DNA from: Bacteroidales bacterium
Lineage (GTDB): Bacteria; Bacteroidota; Bacteroidia; Bacteroidales; UBA7960
Direction: 5' to 3'
Assembly (NCBI GenBank): GCA_007123065.1
Contig: SKSI01000099.1
Span: 1 to 41,185, forward strand
Length of the DNA stretch: 41,185 nt
Shown here: in pieces, positions 16,779 through 25,153 of the stretch
How the letters are laid out: each line of letters opens with the position of its first letter
Position numbering within the stretch: the first letter of the stretch is position 1
Position numbers and translations under genes: made by a program
Notes under the pieces: generated by a model
The model's database searches: none
Told to the model about the DNA's origin: nothing
Seen by the model: the letters and a program-made list of their open reading frames with translations, nothing else

Positions 16779-17900
16779 TTATGTAATTGGAAACTGAACG
16801 GTAAAACAGCTACCCTCGTTGGGCATGCTATCAACATTGATGCTCGCACCATATAACTCAAGAAGCTTTTTAACGATGGAAAGGCCCAGTCCGGTACCCG
16901 TGATGTGTTTGGTCTGTTCACTTTTAATGCGAACAAAATCTTCAAACAAAGATTTAATATCCTCTTCTTCCATACCGATTCCTGTATCCTGAACCTCTAT
17001 CAGGGTGCCGGAATTCTTACGTTTGAGGTTCACATCTACCCTGCCGCCTTGTTTGTTGTATTTAATAGCATTTGATATCAGATTATTCATAATGATCTCC
17101 ATCTCCTGCCTGTCAGCTTCCATAGATACCTTTTCGCCACAGTTCAGATAGACATCCACATCTTTTTGTATTGCCAGGGGTTGAAATGCATCGATGCATT
17201 GTTGTGCCAGTTCACAAAGCAACACCGGTTCCATCTTTCTTTTTTTCTTTCCTGATTCAATGCGTGTGATATCAAGCAAGTCAAGGATCAGGTTACGCAT
17301 ACCCTGAAGTCGGTGCATCGAGCGGTCGATGATATCCTGGTATTCGTGCAGGGAATCTCCCATTTTGCGATCCTGCATGAGCTGTAAATAACCTTCAACG
17401 GCATTCAATGGTGCCTTCAGTTCGTGAGAGAGTACCGACAGAAACTGAAAACGCACCTGACGTCCTTCCACATTTAGTTTCTGTGTCATCCTGCGCAGAA
17501 AAAGCTGCTTGGTGATCGTTTCGATGGAAGCCCTCAGTTCTTTGGGTGTAAAAGGCTTAGGGACAAAATCGTACGCACCCTGTTTGGTTGCTTTTACAGC
17601 CAGTTCGAGTGATGCATAAGAAGTGATCATCACCACAACAACATCCAGGTTGTTGTTATTAATAAACTCCAAAACATCAATACCTTGAATACCAGGAAGT
17701 TTATTATCCAGCAAAATGATGTCCAGATCGTTTTTTCGAAGAATTTCAAGAGCCTCCTCTCCTGTTTCAACGGCCTGGACATCAAACCCGAAATCTTCAT
17801 CCATAAAGGGATAGCTTACAGAATAGTTATCAAGTATCCTGCAAACTCCCATACGGATACCGGGTTCATCATCCACCACGAGGAGCTTTAGCTTTTCCAT
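16779..17900 (-). CDS. Receiver-histidine kinase hybrid (receiver first)
   Basis: The 373-aa soluble protein has an N-terminal receiver domain (phospho-acceptor Asp65 in IILLDNKLPG, switch Lys in FVPKPFTP) followed by a HisKA domain with His159 in LSVLSHELKAPLNA. A HATPase domain follows, with the N box NNLISNAIKYNKQGG and G boxes DTGIGM and GTGLGLSIVKKLLELYG. No membrane segment or PAS domain is present. The receiver at the N-terminus means it can be controlled by phosphate from another kinase, probably the H-cluster kinase two genes upstream. It lies three bases after the stand-alone receiver gene. No DNA-binding output domain is attached, so it may pass phosphate on. Confidence 0.93.
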   Translation of the reverse strand: MEKLKLLVVDDEPGIRMGVCRILDNYSVSYPFMDEDFGFDVQAVETGEEALEILRKNDLDIILLDNKLPGIQGIDVLEFINNNNLDVVVVMITSYASLELAVKATKQGAYDFVPKPFTPKELRASIETITKQLFLRRMTQKLNVEGRQVRFQFLSVLSHELKAPLNAVEGYLQLMQDRKMGDSLHEYQDIIDRSMHRLQGMRNLILDLLDITRIESGKKKRKMEPVLLCELAQQCIDAFQPLAIQKDVDVYLNCGEKVSMEADRQEMEIIMNNLISNAIKYNKQGGRVDVNLKRKNSGTLIEVQDTGIGMEEEDIKSLFEDFVRIKSEQTKHITGTGLGLSIVKKLLELYGASINVDSMPNEGSCFTVQFPIT

Positions 17901-17903
17901 GGA

Positions 17904-18302
17904 TCAGATTTTTAACAATTTATGGATCTCTTTTTGCAACTGGTCGTTACGTATCCCTTTATCAAGAAACAGTTCCGCCTTAATCCAGTCGCGCTCCTCC
18001 TCGGTGGTGACGTCAAACAACATACCCGTTTCTGCAGTAACGGCAGAAGCAATGATAACAGGAACATCCGGGTATTTATTCTTAATAATATGGCAAAGAA
18101 TAAAGCCGGTATCTTGCTGTTCCATCATCAGATCCAGAATGGCCAGATCCGGTTTTGTCTTTTCGATGATGGTTTCTGCTTCTTTTAGGGTATCGGCAGT
18201 TATCACTTCAAAACCCATATCCTCAATGGCTATTTTAAGCTGAAACAGATAATCGGTATCATCATCAACGATCAAAATCATTTTTTTTTCTTTTTTCAAC
18301 AT
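17904..18302 (-). CDS. Single-domain response regulator
   Basis: The 132-aa protein is a lone receiver domain. The acidic pair is in ILIVDDDTDY, the phospho-acceptor Asp57 is in LAILDLMMEQ, and the conserved Lys is in ELFLDKGIRN. There is no output domain. It lies 12 bases after the H-cluster/kinase gene and three before the hybrid kinase. It is the natural phosphate acceptor of the first kinase and could shuttle it to the hybrid or to an unlinked regulator. The loop between strands 4 and 5 (TAETGMLFDVTTEEERDWI) is longer than in CheY. The ATG used gives MLKKEKKMILIVDD; the second ATG is also possible. Confidence 0.9.
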   Translation of the reverse strand: MLKKEKKMILIVDDDTDYLFQLKIAIEDMGFEVITADTLKEAETIIEKTKPDLAILDLMMEQQDTGFILCHIIKNKYPDVPVIIASAVTAETGMLFDVTTEEERDWIKAELFLDKGIRNDQLQKEIHKLLKI

Positions 18303-18314
18303 ACCTGGTGGCTT

Positions 18315-20345
18315 TTATTGCTGTTTTTCTTCTTTTGATTTTCGGGGTAGTTTCAGAATGAAAGTAGTTCCGGTCGCACCATCATTGGGATCAGCATTGG
18401 ATTCCACTTTAATGCTGCCGCTGTGCATCTTGATGATGCCATAAATGATCGGTAGCCCGAGTCCTGTACCTTTACCATTTTCTTTTGTTGTGAAAAATGG
18501 TTCAAACATCCTTTCCAGATTCTCTTTGGGAATGCCAATTCCGGTATCGCAAATGCGAATTTCCATGGCACCTTCCGTTAAAATTTCTCCAACCTTAATA
18601 GTCAACGTGCCCCCATCGGGCATGGCATCAATTGCATTTTTAAACAGATTGGAGAATACCTGTACCATTTGATCCTGGTCGCATTCCAGCACCGGATCCT
18701 GACTGTTGATCTCGACATTAAGCCCAACGTTTTCAGGAATTACAAAGGTCTTTAATCCATTGTTGATTAGTTTCTTAACATTCACTTCTTCGATACTTAC
18801 CTTACTCTTGCGTGCAAAGTTCAGAAGGCCTCCCACAATTTTCTTGCACCTGTCTGCCTGTTCCACAATCATCTTTAGATCCCTGTAGAGCGGGGAGGAT
18901 GGATCCATTTCATCAAGCAAAATATGGCTGTACATGATCACAACTCCCAAAGGGTTGTTAACCTCATGAGCAATACCAGCAGCAAGTTGCCCCATTGATG
19001 CAAGTTTTTCGCTTTGTTTCAGGGCGGCCTGTGTAGACGCCAGCTTTAGATTTGACACATCCAGCTCCTTGATATATTCGTGCAACTGATCAATCGTGTA
19101 GGGCAAACACATTTCCGATTCCGCCAGGCCTTGCAGAATCGCTATGGCGTGCTCGTAGCAAGTATCATAACCACAAGCGCCGCAATTAAGCTCATCCTCC
19201 TGTTCTCTTTTTCCCAATCTGGCCAACACCTCTCTGATCTCTTCATCGCGCGGAGGGCTTGGAAAACGCTGATCACTGGCCTTAAAACCGCGTCCGAGTT
19301 CGAGCTCCAGATAAGTAGACAAATCCTTTTGCCATTGTTCCAGGTCAATCCTGTCATATTTCCGCTTGGCAAAATTCGATATGTTTTTTCGCTTGTAGAA
19401 GAACTGACGGCTATGGCTCATTCCCGGACCATTGATACAGCCGTTGCAGCATAGCAGGTCAAACATCTTGGCCTCCAGGTAACCTTCTTCAAATTCACGC
19501 AACACTTCTATGATGTCGCGGCGCCCTTCTGCCACAATGATGTCCCCTTTCACAAAATCCTCCTCCAAATCGACAGTCTGCAACATCCCACCACTTATTG
19601 GAAAAATTGCACCTTTCCCTGCCAATGGGGGATCAAACTCTGAAGGTTCCACGTTGTGTTCGGTAAGTTTCTTTTCAGCGAACATCCGTCTAAGCTCAAC
19701 GAAGGAGATTACTTCATCAATCAGGCCTTCAAATTGCTCTTCTGCCGCTTCCACTTTCTTTGCGATACAGGGACCGATAAAAACCACCCGGGTATTCTGA
19801 CCATATTTTTGCTTAACCACCTTAGCTGTAGCGATCATTGGAGACACAACCGGAACGAGTGAATCAATGATCTGTGGATGGTGTTTTTCTACGTAGCTTA
19901 CAATGGCCGGACAGCTTGTTGAGATCAGCGGACGGTTTGGTTTTGACTCAAGCAGTTCCTTGTATCTGTTAGCGATCAGCTCGGCACCAAAGGCCACTTC
20001 AGTAACATAATCAAAGCCCAGAGCACGTATCATGCCGACAAAATGCCTGTAATCGTTAATATCGGTAAATTCACCGGCTATGCTTGGGGCAATAATAGCA
20101 GCTACCGGCGCATGTTCGTGCAAAAGCTTTTTTACTTTATCAATTGAAAATGCAAACATTTTGGCATCACGACTGCACACGCGAATGCAGTTTCCACAAG
20201 CGATGCACCTGGAAGGAATGATCTCCGCCTGGCCGTTCGCGATCTTGATCGCTTTTGCGGGACACTCACGCACGCAGGTATAGCATACCTTGCAACGGTC
20301 CTTAACCGTATAGATGATCTCTGCATTTTTGTGACTTTCGGCCAT
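18315..20345 (-). CDS. H-cluster domain protein fused to a histidine kinase (sensory [FeFe] hydrogenase)
   Basis: The 676-aa protein is a predicted H2 or redox sensor. Domains in order: two [4Fe-4S] ferredoxin clusters (C18/21/24/28 and C47/50/53/57); an [FeFe] hydrogenase H-domain (about 75-350); a PF04060-type 4Fe-4S motif (C388/391/396/413); a short coil; HisKA with His460 in [11 protein letters not shown]; and HATPase ([27 protein letters not shown]). All four H-cluster cysteines are present: C145, C193 (GPCIAKK), C299 and C303 (CCNGC). The residue before C145, the proton-relay Cys of active enzymes, is Ser144 (STSCPAI), and the L2 Met is Gly. This matches group C sensory hydrogenases, which work slowly. 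It is 14 bases after hydA and heads the signalling genes. Confidence 0.92.
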   Translation of the reverse strand: MAESHKNAEIIYTVKDRCKVCYTCVRECPAKAIKIANGQAEIIPSRCIACGNCIRVCSRDAKMFAFSIDKVKKLLHEHAPVAAIIAPSIAGEFTDINDYRHFVGMIRALGFDYVTEVAFGAELIANRYKELLESKPNRPLISTSCPAIVSYVEKHHPQIIDSLVPVVSPMIATAKVVKQKYGQNTRVVFIGPCIAKKVEAAEEQFEGLIDEVISFVELRRMFAEKKLTEHNVEPSEFDPPLAGKGAIFPISGGMLQTVDLEEDFVKGDIIVAEGRRDIIEVLREFEEGYLEAKMFDLLCCNGCINGPGMSHSRQFFYKRKNISNFAKRKYDRIDLEQWQKDLSTYLELELGRGFKASDQRFPSPPRDEEIREVLARLGKREQEDELNCGACGYDTCYEHAIAILQGLAESEMCLPYTIDQLHEYIKELDVSNLKLASTQAALKQSEKLASMGQLAAGIAHEVNNPLGVVIMYSHILLDEMDPSSPLYRDLKMIVEQADRCKKIVGGLLNFARKSKVSIEEVNVKKLINNGLKTFVIPENVGLNVEINSQDPVLECDQDQMVQVFSNLFKNAIDAMPDGGTLTIKVGEILTEGAMEIRICDTGIGIPKENLERMFEPFFTTKENGKGTGLGLPIIYGIIKMHSGSIKVESNADPNDGATGTTFILKLPRKSKEEKQQ

Positions 20346-20359
20346 AAGGTTTCAATCGT

Positions 20360-22087
20360 TTACTTTAATACTGTCCGCTCTTTAAAATCAGTTTTGATCC
20401 AGTTCCGGGTAATTTCCTGATCAGGCTTAAAGCGATTGTCTTTAAAAAAAGCTGCTGTTGCTGGATTATCCTGTGGATATTGGAAAGCACAATTCTTTTC
20501 CAACTCCGCACACAGCTTCTTTCTGGCAATAACCTGTTCAAAGCCACGGCTGACAGGTTGTCCGCCACCGCCGACACAGCCATTCAAACAAGCCATCACT
20601 TCAACATAATGAATATCTTTGCGTCCATCCAGTAAAAGCTGTTGCATGTATTCTTCTGCATCACTGATAGAACTGACCCATGCAAAACCAATCTGGTGGT
20701 CACCAATCGTTACTTTGGTTTCCTTCCTCCCATAGATATTTTTCGGCGTATTAAACTTGAATGTATCCATTTTGCCACCCAACATCCGGTAAGTCTCCCT
20801 TGCTACCGCTTCTGCTTTTCCTCCTGAATAACCGAGCTTCCAGGCTGCTGCAGAAGATTGGACGTAAGGGTCGTCAAGTGCTTCACCTTCTGTATTTCGG
20901 ATGTCGATACCGGAGCTGCGCAACAGTTGAAGCAACTCACGTACGGTTAAAACAGCATCTGTTTCGGAGACCCCTTTATGGGTGTTTTCTTCCCTGGATG
21001 CTTCATACTTTTTCCCAACGCAAGGCATCACTGCAACGTTAAAAATCTGCTCCATCGGGATATCAGCTTCCGCGGCAAACTGCGTTTTAATTAACGTACT
21101 CAGAATTTGCTGCGGCGATTTGGTCTTAGACAAAGAGGTTATCCATTCAGGACGAAACTCCTCTACATAGCGCACCCATGCCGGGCAGCAAGATGACAAC
21201 AGTGGCAGGGAGTTTTCTTTATTCTGAATATGCGCAATCAGATTTCCGGCCTCCTCGCTGATGTTGATATCAGAGGCCACACCCAGATGAAATACCTTAT
21301 CGGCGCCACATCGTTTCAAAGCACCTGCGATTATATCCATCGGCTGGTCCTTTACTTTCAGACCCATCGCTTCAGCAACGGAACCGGCAACGGATGGACT
21401 GATCATAAACATTACCCTCACATCTTTTTTATCAAGTGCCGCATATACCTTTTCCTGATGCGAAATATCAGTCAGCGCCGCAGTCGGACACACCTGAATA
21501 CACTGTCCGCAATGTATGCAGCTGGAGATATTCAACCCTTTGTTAAATGCGCTGTTAACCATAGTCTGGTTGCCTCTTGAAATAAAATCAATGGCGGTTA
21601 CCAGTTGTACCTCTTCGCAGATACGGACACAGCGACTGCAAAGAACGCATTTGGCCGGGTCGCGCGCCACGCTGGTACTGGAATAATCAGGATAGTGTGT
21701 GTTTTTCTTACCAAAATACTTGCGTTCTTTCACATTCATCATCTCTGCCAGCCACTGCAGTTCACAATTTCCGTTGCGCTGGCAATAGAGGCAATCGTCG
21801 GGATGATTTGACAAGAGCAATTCGACCAAAGACTTGCGTGCCTGCATAACGCGCCGGGAATTGGTCTTGACTTTCATCCCCTCCTCCACAGGAAAAGAAC
21901 AGGATGTTACCAGATCACGCTTCCCTTCTACTTCCACGGCACACAACCTGCAAGCTCCTGTTGGAGAGAACCGGTTCATATGACAAAGCGTAGGGATCCG
22001 GATGCCGTGGCCACGCAGGGCAGCCAGCAGCGTTTCACCCTCTCTGACGGTTATGTGTTTATTGTTAACTTCGATCTGAAATTCCAT
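20360..22087 (-). CDS. hydA: [FeFe] hydrogenase catalytic subunit HydA
   Basis: This is the catalytic subunit of the trimeric, probably electron-bifurcating hydrogenase. The 575-aa protein has a [2Fe-2S] domain (C35/46/49/63), a His-ligated cluster (H95, C99/102/108), two [4Fe-4S] clusters (C147/150/153/157 and C190/193/196/200) and a full H-cluster domain. The motifs are complete: LSSCCPAW (C300 proton relay, C301), MPCVGKKYE (C356) and MACLNGCVGGGGQP (C500, C504). Glutamates of the proton path are kept (NISEEAG). Compared with the longer Thermotoga HydA there is no extra C-terminal 2Fe-2S domain. It is 18 bases after hydB and 14 before the sensor kinase. Its maturation needs HydG, in this run, and HydE/F from elsewhere. 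Confidence 0.97.
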   Translation of the reverse strand: MEFQIEVNNKHITVREGETLLAALRGHGIRIPTLCHMNRFSPTGACRLCAVEVEGKRDLVTSCSFPVEEGMKVKTNSRRVMQARKSLVELLLSNHPDDCLYCQRNGNCELQWLAEMMNVKERKYFGKKNTHYPDYSSTSVARDPAKCVLCSRCVRICEEVQLVTAIDFISRGNQTMVNSAFNKGLNISSCIHCGQCIQVCPTAALTDISHQEKVYAALDKKDVRVMFMISPSVAGSVAEAMGLKVKDQPMDIIAGALKRCGADKVFHLGVASDINISEEAGNLIAHIQNKENSLPLLSSCCPAWVRYVEEFRPEWITSLSKTKSPQQILSTLIKTQFAAEADIPMEQIFNVAVMPCVGKKYEASREENTHKGVSETDAVLTVRELLQLLRSSGIDIRNTEGEALDDPYVQSSAAAWKLGYSGGKAEAVARETYRMLGGKMDTFKFNTPKNIYGRKETKVTIGDHQIGFAWVSSISDAEEYMQQLLLDGRKDIHYVEVMACLNGCVGGGGQPVSRGFEQVIARKKLCAELEKNCAFQYPQDNPATAAFFKDNRFKPDQEITRNWIKTDFKERTVLK

Positions 22088-22105
22088 ATCAAAATATTAA
22101 TGATG

Positions 22106-24058
22106 CTATTTTATCGTGACGGCATTAAACTTGCAAACATCGTAGCAAGAACCACAGGCAATACATTTCTCCCTGACAATAAAGTGTGGATACCTGGGCG
22201 AGCCTATAATGGCATCTACGGGACATTTTTTAAGGCAGGCCGTACATCCCGTACATGCTTCGACATCAATTACAAAGATTCTTAAGTCTGTACAGTGGTT
22301 CGCCGGACATTTTCGTTCGAAAATATGCGAATCAAATTCATTTTTGAAAAACTTCAGGGTATTCAGAATCGCCATCGGCGATGACTTGCCCAATGCACAT
22401 AAGGAAGTATCACGGATCACTCCGGCAAGGCTTTTAAGCTGCATTACACCTTTAAAACGCTCCAGTGTCTGGAAGGACTGACCCTCTTCCGGTCGTCGCG
22501 TTGCTTGCTCCATGACCTCAAGCATACGTGCGGTGCCTTCCCTGCAGGGAATGCATTTCCCGCAACTCTCTTTTTTAAAGAATGCCGTAAAAAACTTGGC
22601 CATATCCACCATACACACTTCTTCATCAAGCACGACAAAGGCACCGCTGCCGAGCGCAGCACCAATTTGCTTCAAGGCATCAAAATCTATCAGTGTGTCA
22701 AGGGTTTCTTCCACAATGTAACTACCGCTGTTGATGCCCAGCACAATGGCTTTAAATGCCTTTTCATCCTTAAGTCCGCCTCCCACGAGGTCAATAACTT
22801 CCCTGAAACTGGCCCCCATAGGTACTTCGACCGTTCCATAATATTTTATGTTACCGGACAATGTAAACAACTTAGTCCCTTTACTGGTGTCAGTTCCCAG
22901 ATTCAAAAACCATTCCGGACCGTTTTTCAGTATGAGCGGGACATTGAAAAGGGTTTCCACGTTATTGACAATCGTAGGCTTATCCCATAACCCTCTTTCA
23001 GCAGGGAATGGAGGCTTGGAGGACGGCATGGCCCTTTTTCCCTCAATGCTGCTGTTAAGGGCTGTTTCTTCACCACAAACAAAAGCCCTTGCACCTTCTT
23101 TTACAACCACATCAATATTTACACCTGACTCGAATATGTGATGTCCGATGATACCGTATTCACGGGCTTGATCGATTGCCTCATTGAGTCTTTTGATAGC
23201 AAGTTTGAATTCTTTTCTGATAAAAATGAATGCTTTGCTGGCGCCGATGGCATACGCTGCGATCAAAACTGCTTCAATGAGCCTGTGGGGATTGCTTTCA
23301 ATGATCGCTCTGTTCATATAGCTACCCGGATCACTTTCTACAGCATTACAAACCAAATATTTCTGATCGCTGCCATACTGAAGTGCCGTGGCCCACTTTT
23401 TCCCGGCCAAATAACCACCTCCGCCACGACCTGCCAGTCTGCTTTGTTCAATTAACCCGCAAACCTGTTCGGGTGTGAGCCGTGATATCGTATCTACAAA
23501 GGCCTGGTAACCGCCTTTGGCAATACAGGCGGCCACAGATACCGGGTCTATTATTCCACAATGCTCAAGCAGGATACGATGCTGTGAGGAAAAGAAAGGA
23601 TGCTCCTCAACGGCATCTACACCCTCCCACTCCTGAAAAATTGGATTCTTATACTGACCGATTACCTCTGCCTCCGGGAGGTTGCCATTTAACACCTCAT
23701 CCAGCAGCAATTGAACTTTATCAGCCGTTACATTGGAAAATGAGATCCGTGATTTTCCCGGCAGCTGGACATCCACAATCGGTTCAGCTGCACACAAACC
23801 AACGCAACCACCTTCAACAAGTTCTGCATCGAACTCATGATCAACAAGGTAATTTCTGATCGCCTCAAAGCTTTTCTCTGCTCCGGCAATACGCCCGCAG
23901 CTGGCCATCCCGACATAAATGAGAGGCTTATGAACCCGTTCACCGGCAATATAAGACAACGGCTTTTTTAATGAAGGATCATTATGCCGTTGCGGATTCA
24001 GCAACACCTTGCTAATTAAAAATTCACGGACATCCCGGGTATGATCTAATGTCATCAT
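22106..24058 (-). CDS. hydB: NADH-binding subunit of bifurcating hydrogenase, HydB
   Basis: The 650-aa NuoF-like subunit carries FMN and NAD(H) and is the predicted site of electron bifurcation. Its parts are an N-terminal thioredoxin-like region with the ASCGRIAGAEKS and GGCVGLCAAEP cysteines; the FMN site GRGGGGYLAGKKW; the NAD/FMN stretch CGEETALNSSIEG; an SLBB-like region; the NuoF cluster SCGKCIPCREGT with a fourth Cys in SLCALG; and two C-terminal [4Fe-4S] motifs (CTGCTACLKKCP and CIACGSCYDVC). This matches the HydB architecture of bifurcating hydrogenases. Its ATG overlaps the hydC stop by four bases, so the two are translationally coupled. Confidence 0.96.
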   Translation of the reverse strand: MMTLDHTRDVREFLISKVLLNPQRHNDPSLKKPLSYIAGERVHKPLIYVGMASCGRIAGAEKSFEAIRNYLVDHEFDAELVEGGCVGLCAAEPIVDVQLPGKSRISFSNVTADKVQLLLDEVLNGNLPEAEVIGQYKNPIFQEWEGVDAVEEHPFFSSQHRILLEHCGIIDPVSVAACIAKGGYQAFVDTISRLTPEQVCGLIEQSRLAGRGGGGYLAGKKWATALQYGSDQKYLVCNAVESDPGSYMNRAIIESNPHRLIEAVLIAAYAIGASKAFIFIRKEFKLAIKRLNEAIDQAREYGIIGHHIFESGVNIDVVVKEGARAFVCGEETALNSSIEGKRAMPSSKPPFPAERGLWDKPTIVNNVETLFNVPLILKNGPEWFLNLGTDTSKGTKLFTLSGNIKYYGTVEVPMGASFREVIDLVGGGLKDEKAFKAIVLGINSGSYIVEETLDTLIDFDALKQIGAALGSGAFVVLDEEVCMVDMAKFFTAFFKKESCGKCIPCREGTARMLEVMEQATRRPEEGQSFQTLERFKGVMQLKSLAGVIRDTSLCALGKSSPMAILNTLKFFKNEFDSHIFERKCPANHCTDLRIFVIDVEACTGCTACLKKCPVDAIIGSPRYPHFIVREKCIACGSCYDVCKFNAVTIK

Positions 24059-24525
24059 GCTGAATTTTCTTTTTCCCTGAGTGATTTGATGAGTTCTTTG
24101 AGGCTTTGAAGATTCAGGTTGGTATGATACATATCATTCACCTCAATAAGGGGCGCAAGGCCGCAGGCACCAATGCAACTTACCACCTCCAGGCTAAAAA
24201 TTCCCTGTTTATCACATTCACCATCAGAAATTTTTAAAATGCGCTCAAGCTCTTTGAGCAAAGTGCCAGCACCGGCAACATGACAAGCGGTTCCGTGGCA
24301 TAACCGGATGTGGTATTTCCCAACAGGACCAAAACGGAAATTGTCATAAAACGTAGCTACCCCGTATATTTTGTTAACACTGATCCTGAGATAAGAACCT
24401 ACAGATGATATCATCTCTTCAGATAAAAAACCATTTTTATCCTGAATAGCCTGCAGCAAAGGAATCATATCCTCCCGCCGTCGATTCGGAAACTTTTCAA
24501 AAACATCTTCAAGTGAAATGCTCAT
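24055..24525 (-). CDS. hydC: 2Fe-2S subunit of bifurcating hydrogenase, HydC
   Basis: The 156-aa NuoE-like subunit has a helical N-terminus and a thioredoxin-like [2Fe-2S] domain. Its cysteines are in CHGTACHVAGAGT and VSCIGACGLAPLIEV (C-x4-C and C-x3-C). In the HydABC complex it passes electrons next to the HydB flavin site. It is the first gene of the minus-strand hydrogenase run; the ATG is at 24523-24525. A promoter-like GATATTTG (one mismatch to TAnnTTTG, 24561-24568) and a Rex-like site lie just upstream. The gene order hydC-hydB-hydA is that of known bifurcating hydrogenase operons. Confidence 0.95.
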   Translation of the reverse strand: MSISLEDVFEKFPNRRREDMIPLLQAIQDKNGFLSEEMISSVGSYLRISVNKIYGVATFYDNFRFGPVGKYHIRLCHGTACHVAGAGTLLKELERILKISDGECDKQGIFSLEVVSCIGACGLAPLIEVNDMYHTNLNLQSLKELIKSLREKENSA

Positions 24526-24535
24526 TTATTTTGCG

Positions 24536-24553
24536 TTGATATAAATTTCACAA
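24536..24553 (-). promoter_or_regulatory. Candidate Rex-like operator before hydC
   Basis: On the minus strand this reads TTGTGAAATTTATATCAA. The left half TTGTGAAA is the classic Rex half-site (TTGTGAA), while the right half TATCAA only partly mirrors it. It starts 10 bases upstream of the hydC ATG and lies just downstream of the -7-like box, where a bound repressor would block transcription. The location and the rex gene in the same run support the reading; the imperfect symmetry weakens it. Confidence 0.42.
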
Positions 24554-24772
24554 TACTCAACAAATATCGTAAAAAAATAAAGAACATACACATATAAATG
24601 ACAAACGACCTGAATAAAAAACACCAAAACCTACTTATTAAATTCATTTACAAATAGTTATACTTGTTAGAAAACTCCGTTTTTATAATAATGGCACGAA
24701 CTGTAGTTCCGTGATAAACAATAAAGTATGCAAGATGTGAAGGAATTAACTGGATTTATCAAAAGCTTTCTT

Positions 24773-24780
24773 TATTTTTG
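24773..24780 (+). promoter_or_regulatory. Promoter of the sensor-phosphatase run, -7 box
   Basis: TATTTTTG is an exact TAnnTTTG match ending 40 bases before the ATG of the 2Fe-2S protein. Its last three bases are also the start of the inverted repeat at 24778-24794. Confidence 0.55.
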
Positions 24781-24794
24781 TTATCAGATATCAA
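24778..24794 (+). promoter_or_regulatory. Inverted repeat overlapping the -7 box (possible operator)
   Basis: TTGTTATCAGATATCAA is a 17-base inverted repeat in which seven of eight base pairs match (only positions 4 and 14 fail). It overlaps the -7 box and the predicted start of transcription, so a bound protein would repress. The TTGTTA left half resembles Rex sites, and the TATCAA right half is shared with the site before hydC. Rex is the first candidate; the Rrf2 protein is the alternative. Confidence 0.5.
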
Positions 24795-24820
24795 CTAATG
24801 CGAACAAATTGGGTTAAATT

Positions 24821-25078
24821 ATGAGCCAGGGGAAGGCGGGAGAAATTGTAATATGCATGGGAAGCAGTTGTTTCTCCAGGGGAAATAAAATAGCTCTGGG
24901 TATCATACGGAGTTATTTAAGAGAGAATAGCCTCGAGGCTGAGATCACATTTCGCGGAGCACATTGTCTGGGTATTTGCGAACAGGGTCCTGTTTTGATA
25001 CTAAACGAAAAGCAGCACAAAAAGGTTATGCCGGATGACATTCCCGGAATGCTGGATGATTTTTTTGCAGAAAACTGA
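24821..25078 (+). CDS. 2Fe-2S thioredoxin-like ferredoxin (TM1420-like)
   Basis: The 85-aa protein is a minimal thioredoxin-fold [2Fe-2S] protein. It has the four cysteines CMGSSC (C-x4-C) and CLGIC (C-x3-C) of the NuoE/HydC C-terminal domain, without the helical N-terminus. In Thermotoga the similar TM1420 is encoded beside the sensory hydrogenase. It likely gives or takes electrons to the hydrogenase-like sensor 75 bases downstream. It is the first gene of the plus-strand run, with its own promoter and inverted repeat. It could also be a redox probe rather than an enzyme partner. Confidence 0.88.
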   Translation: MSQGKAGEIVICMGSSCFSRGNKIALGIIRSYLRENSLEAEITFRGAHCLGICEQGPVLILNEKQHKKVMPDDIPGMLDDFFAEN

Positions 25079-25153
25079 AGTAGAAATAACACCCTTCTTC
25101 GTTTTGCCAGTCTGCATCATCAAAAACCCAAAATTGAATAACCTGTCCAACAA

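Larger units (their letters stand above)
24526..24820. other. Divergent intergenic control region
   Basis: This 295-base AT-rich gap separates the hydrogenase run from the sensor-phosphatase run and must hold both promoters. Besides the sites listed separately it holds a hairpin-like CACGAACTGTAGTTCCGTG (24695-24713, one bulge). That element lies inside a seven-codon frame, ATG to TGA at 24691-24714. No RNA gene is recognisable. No second exact TAnnTTTG box is seen for hydC. Confidence 0.8.

Noticed and set aside
22505-22990. 161-aa ORF on the plus strand inside hydB
   Set aside because: It is opposite the conserved NuoF-like core, has no recognisable motif and is best explained as a shadow.
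11076-24525. Recent horizontal transfer of the hydrogenase locus
   Set aside because: I saw no integrase, transposase, tRNA junction or obvious change in codon or base use at either end.
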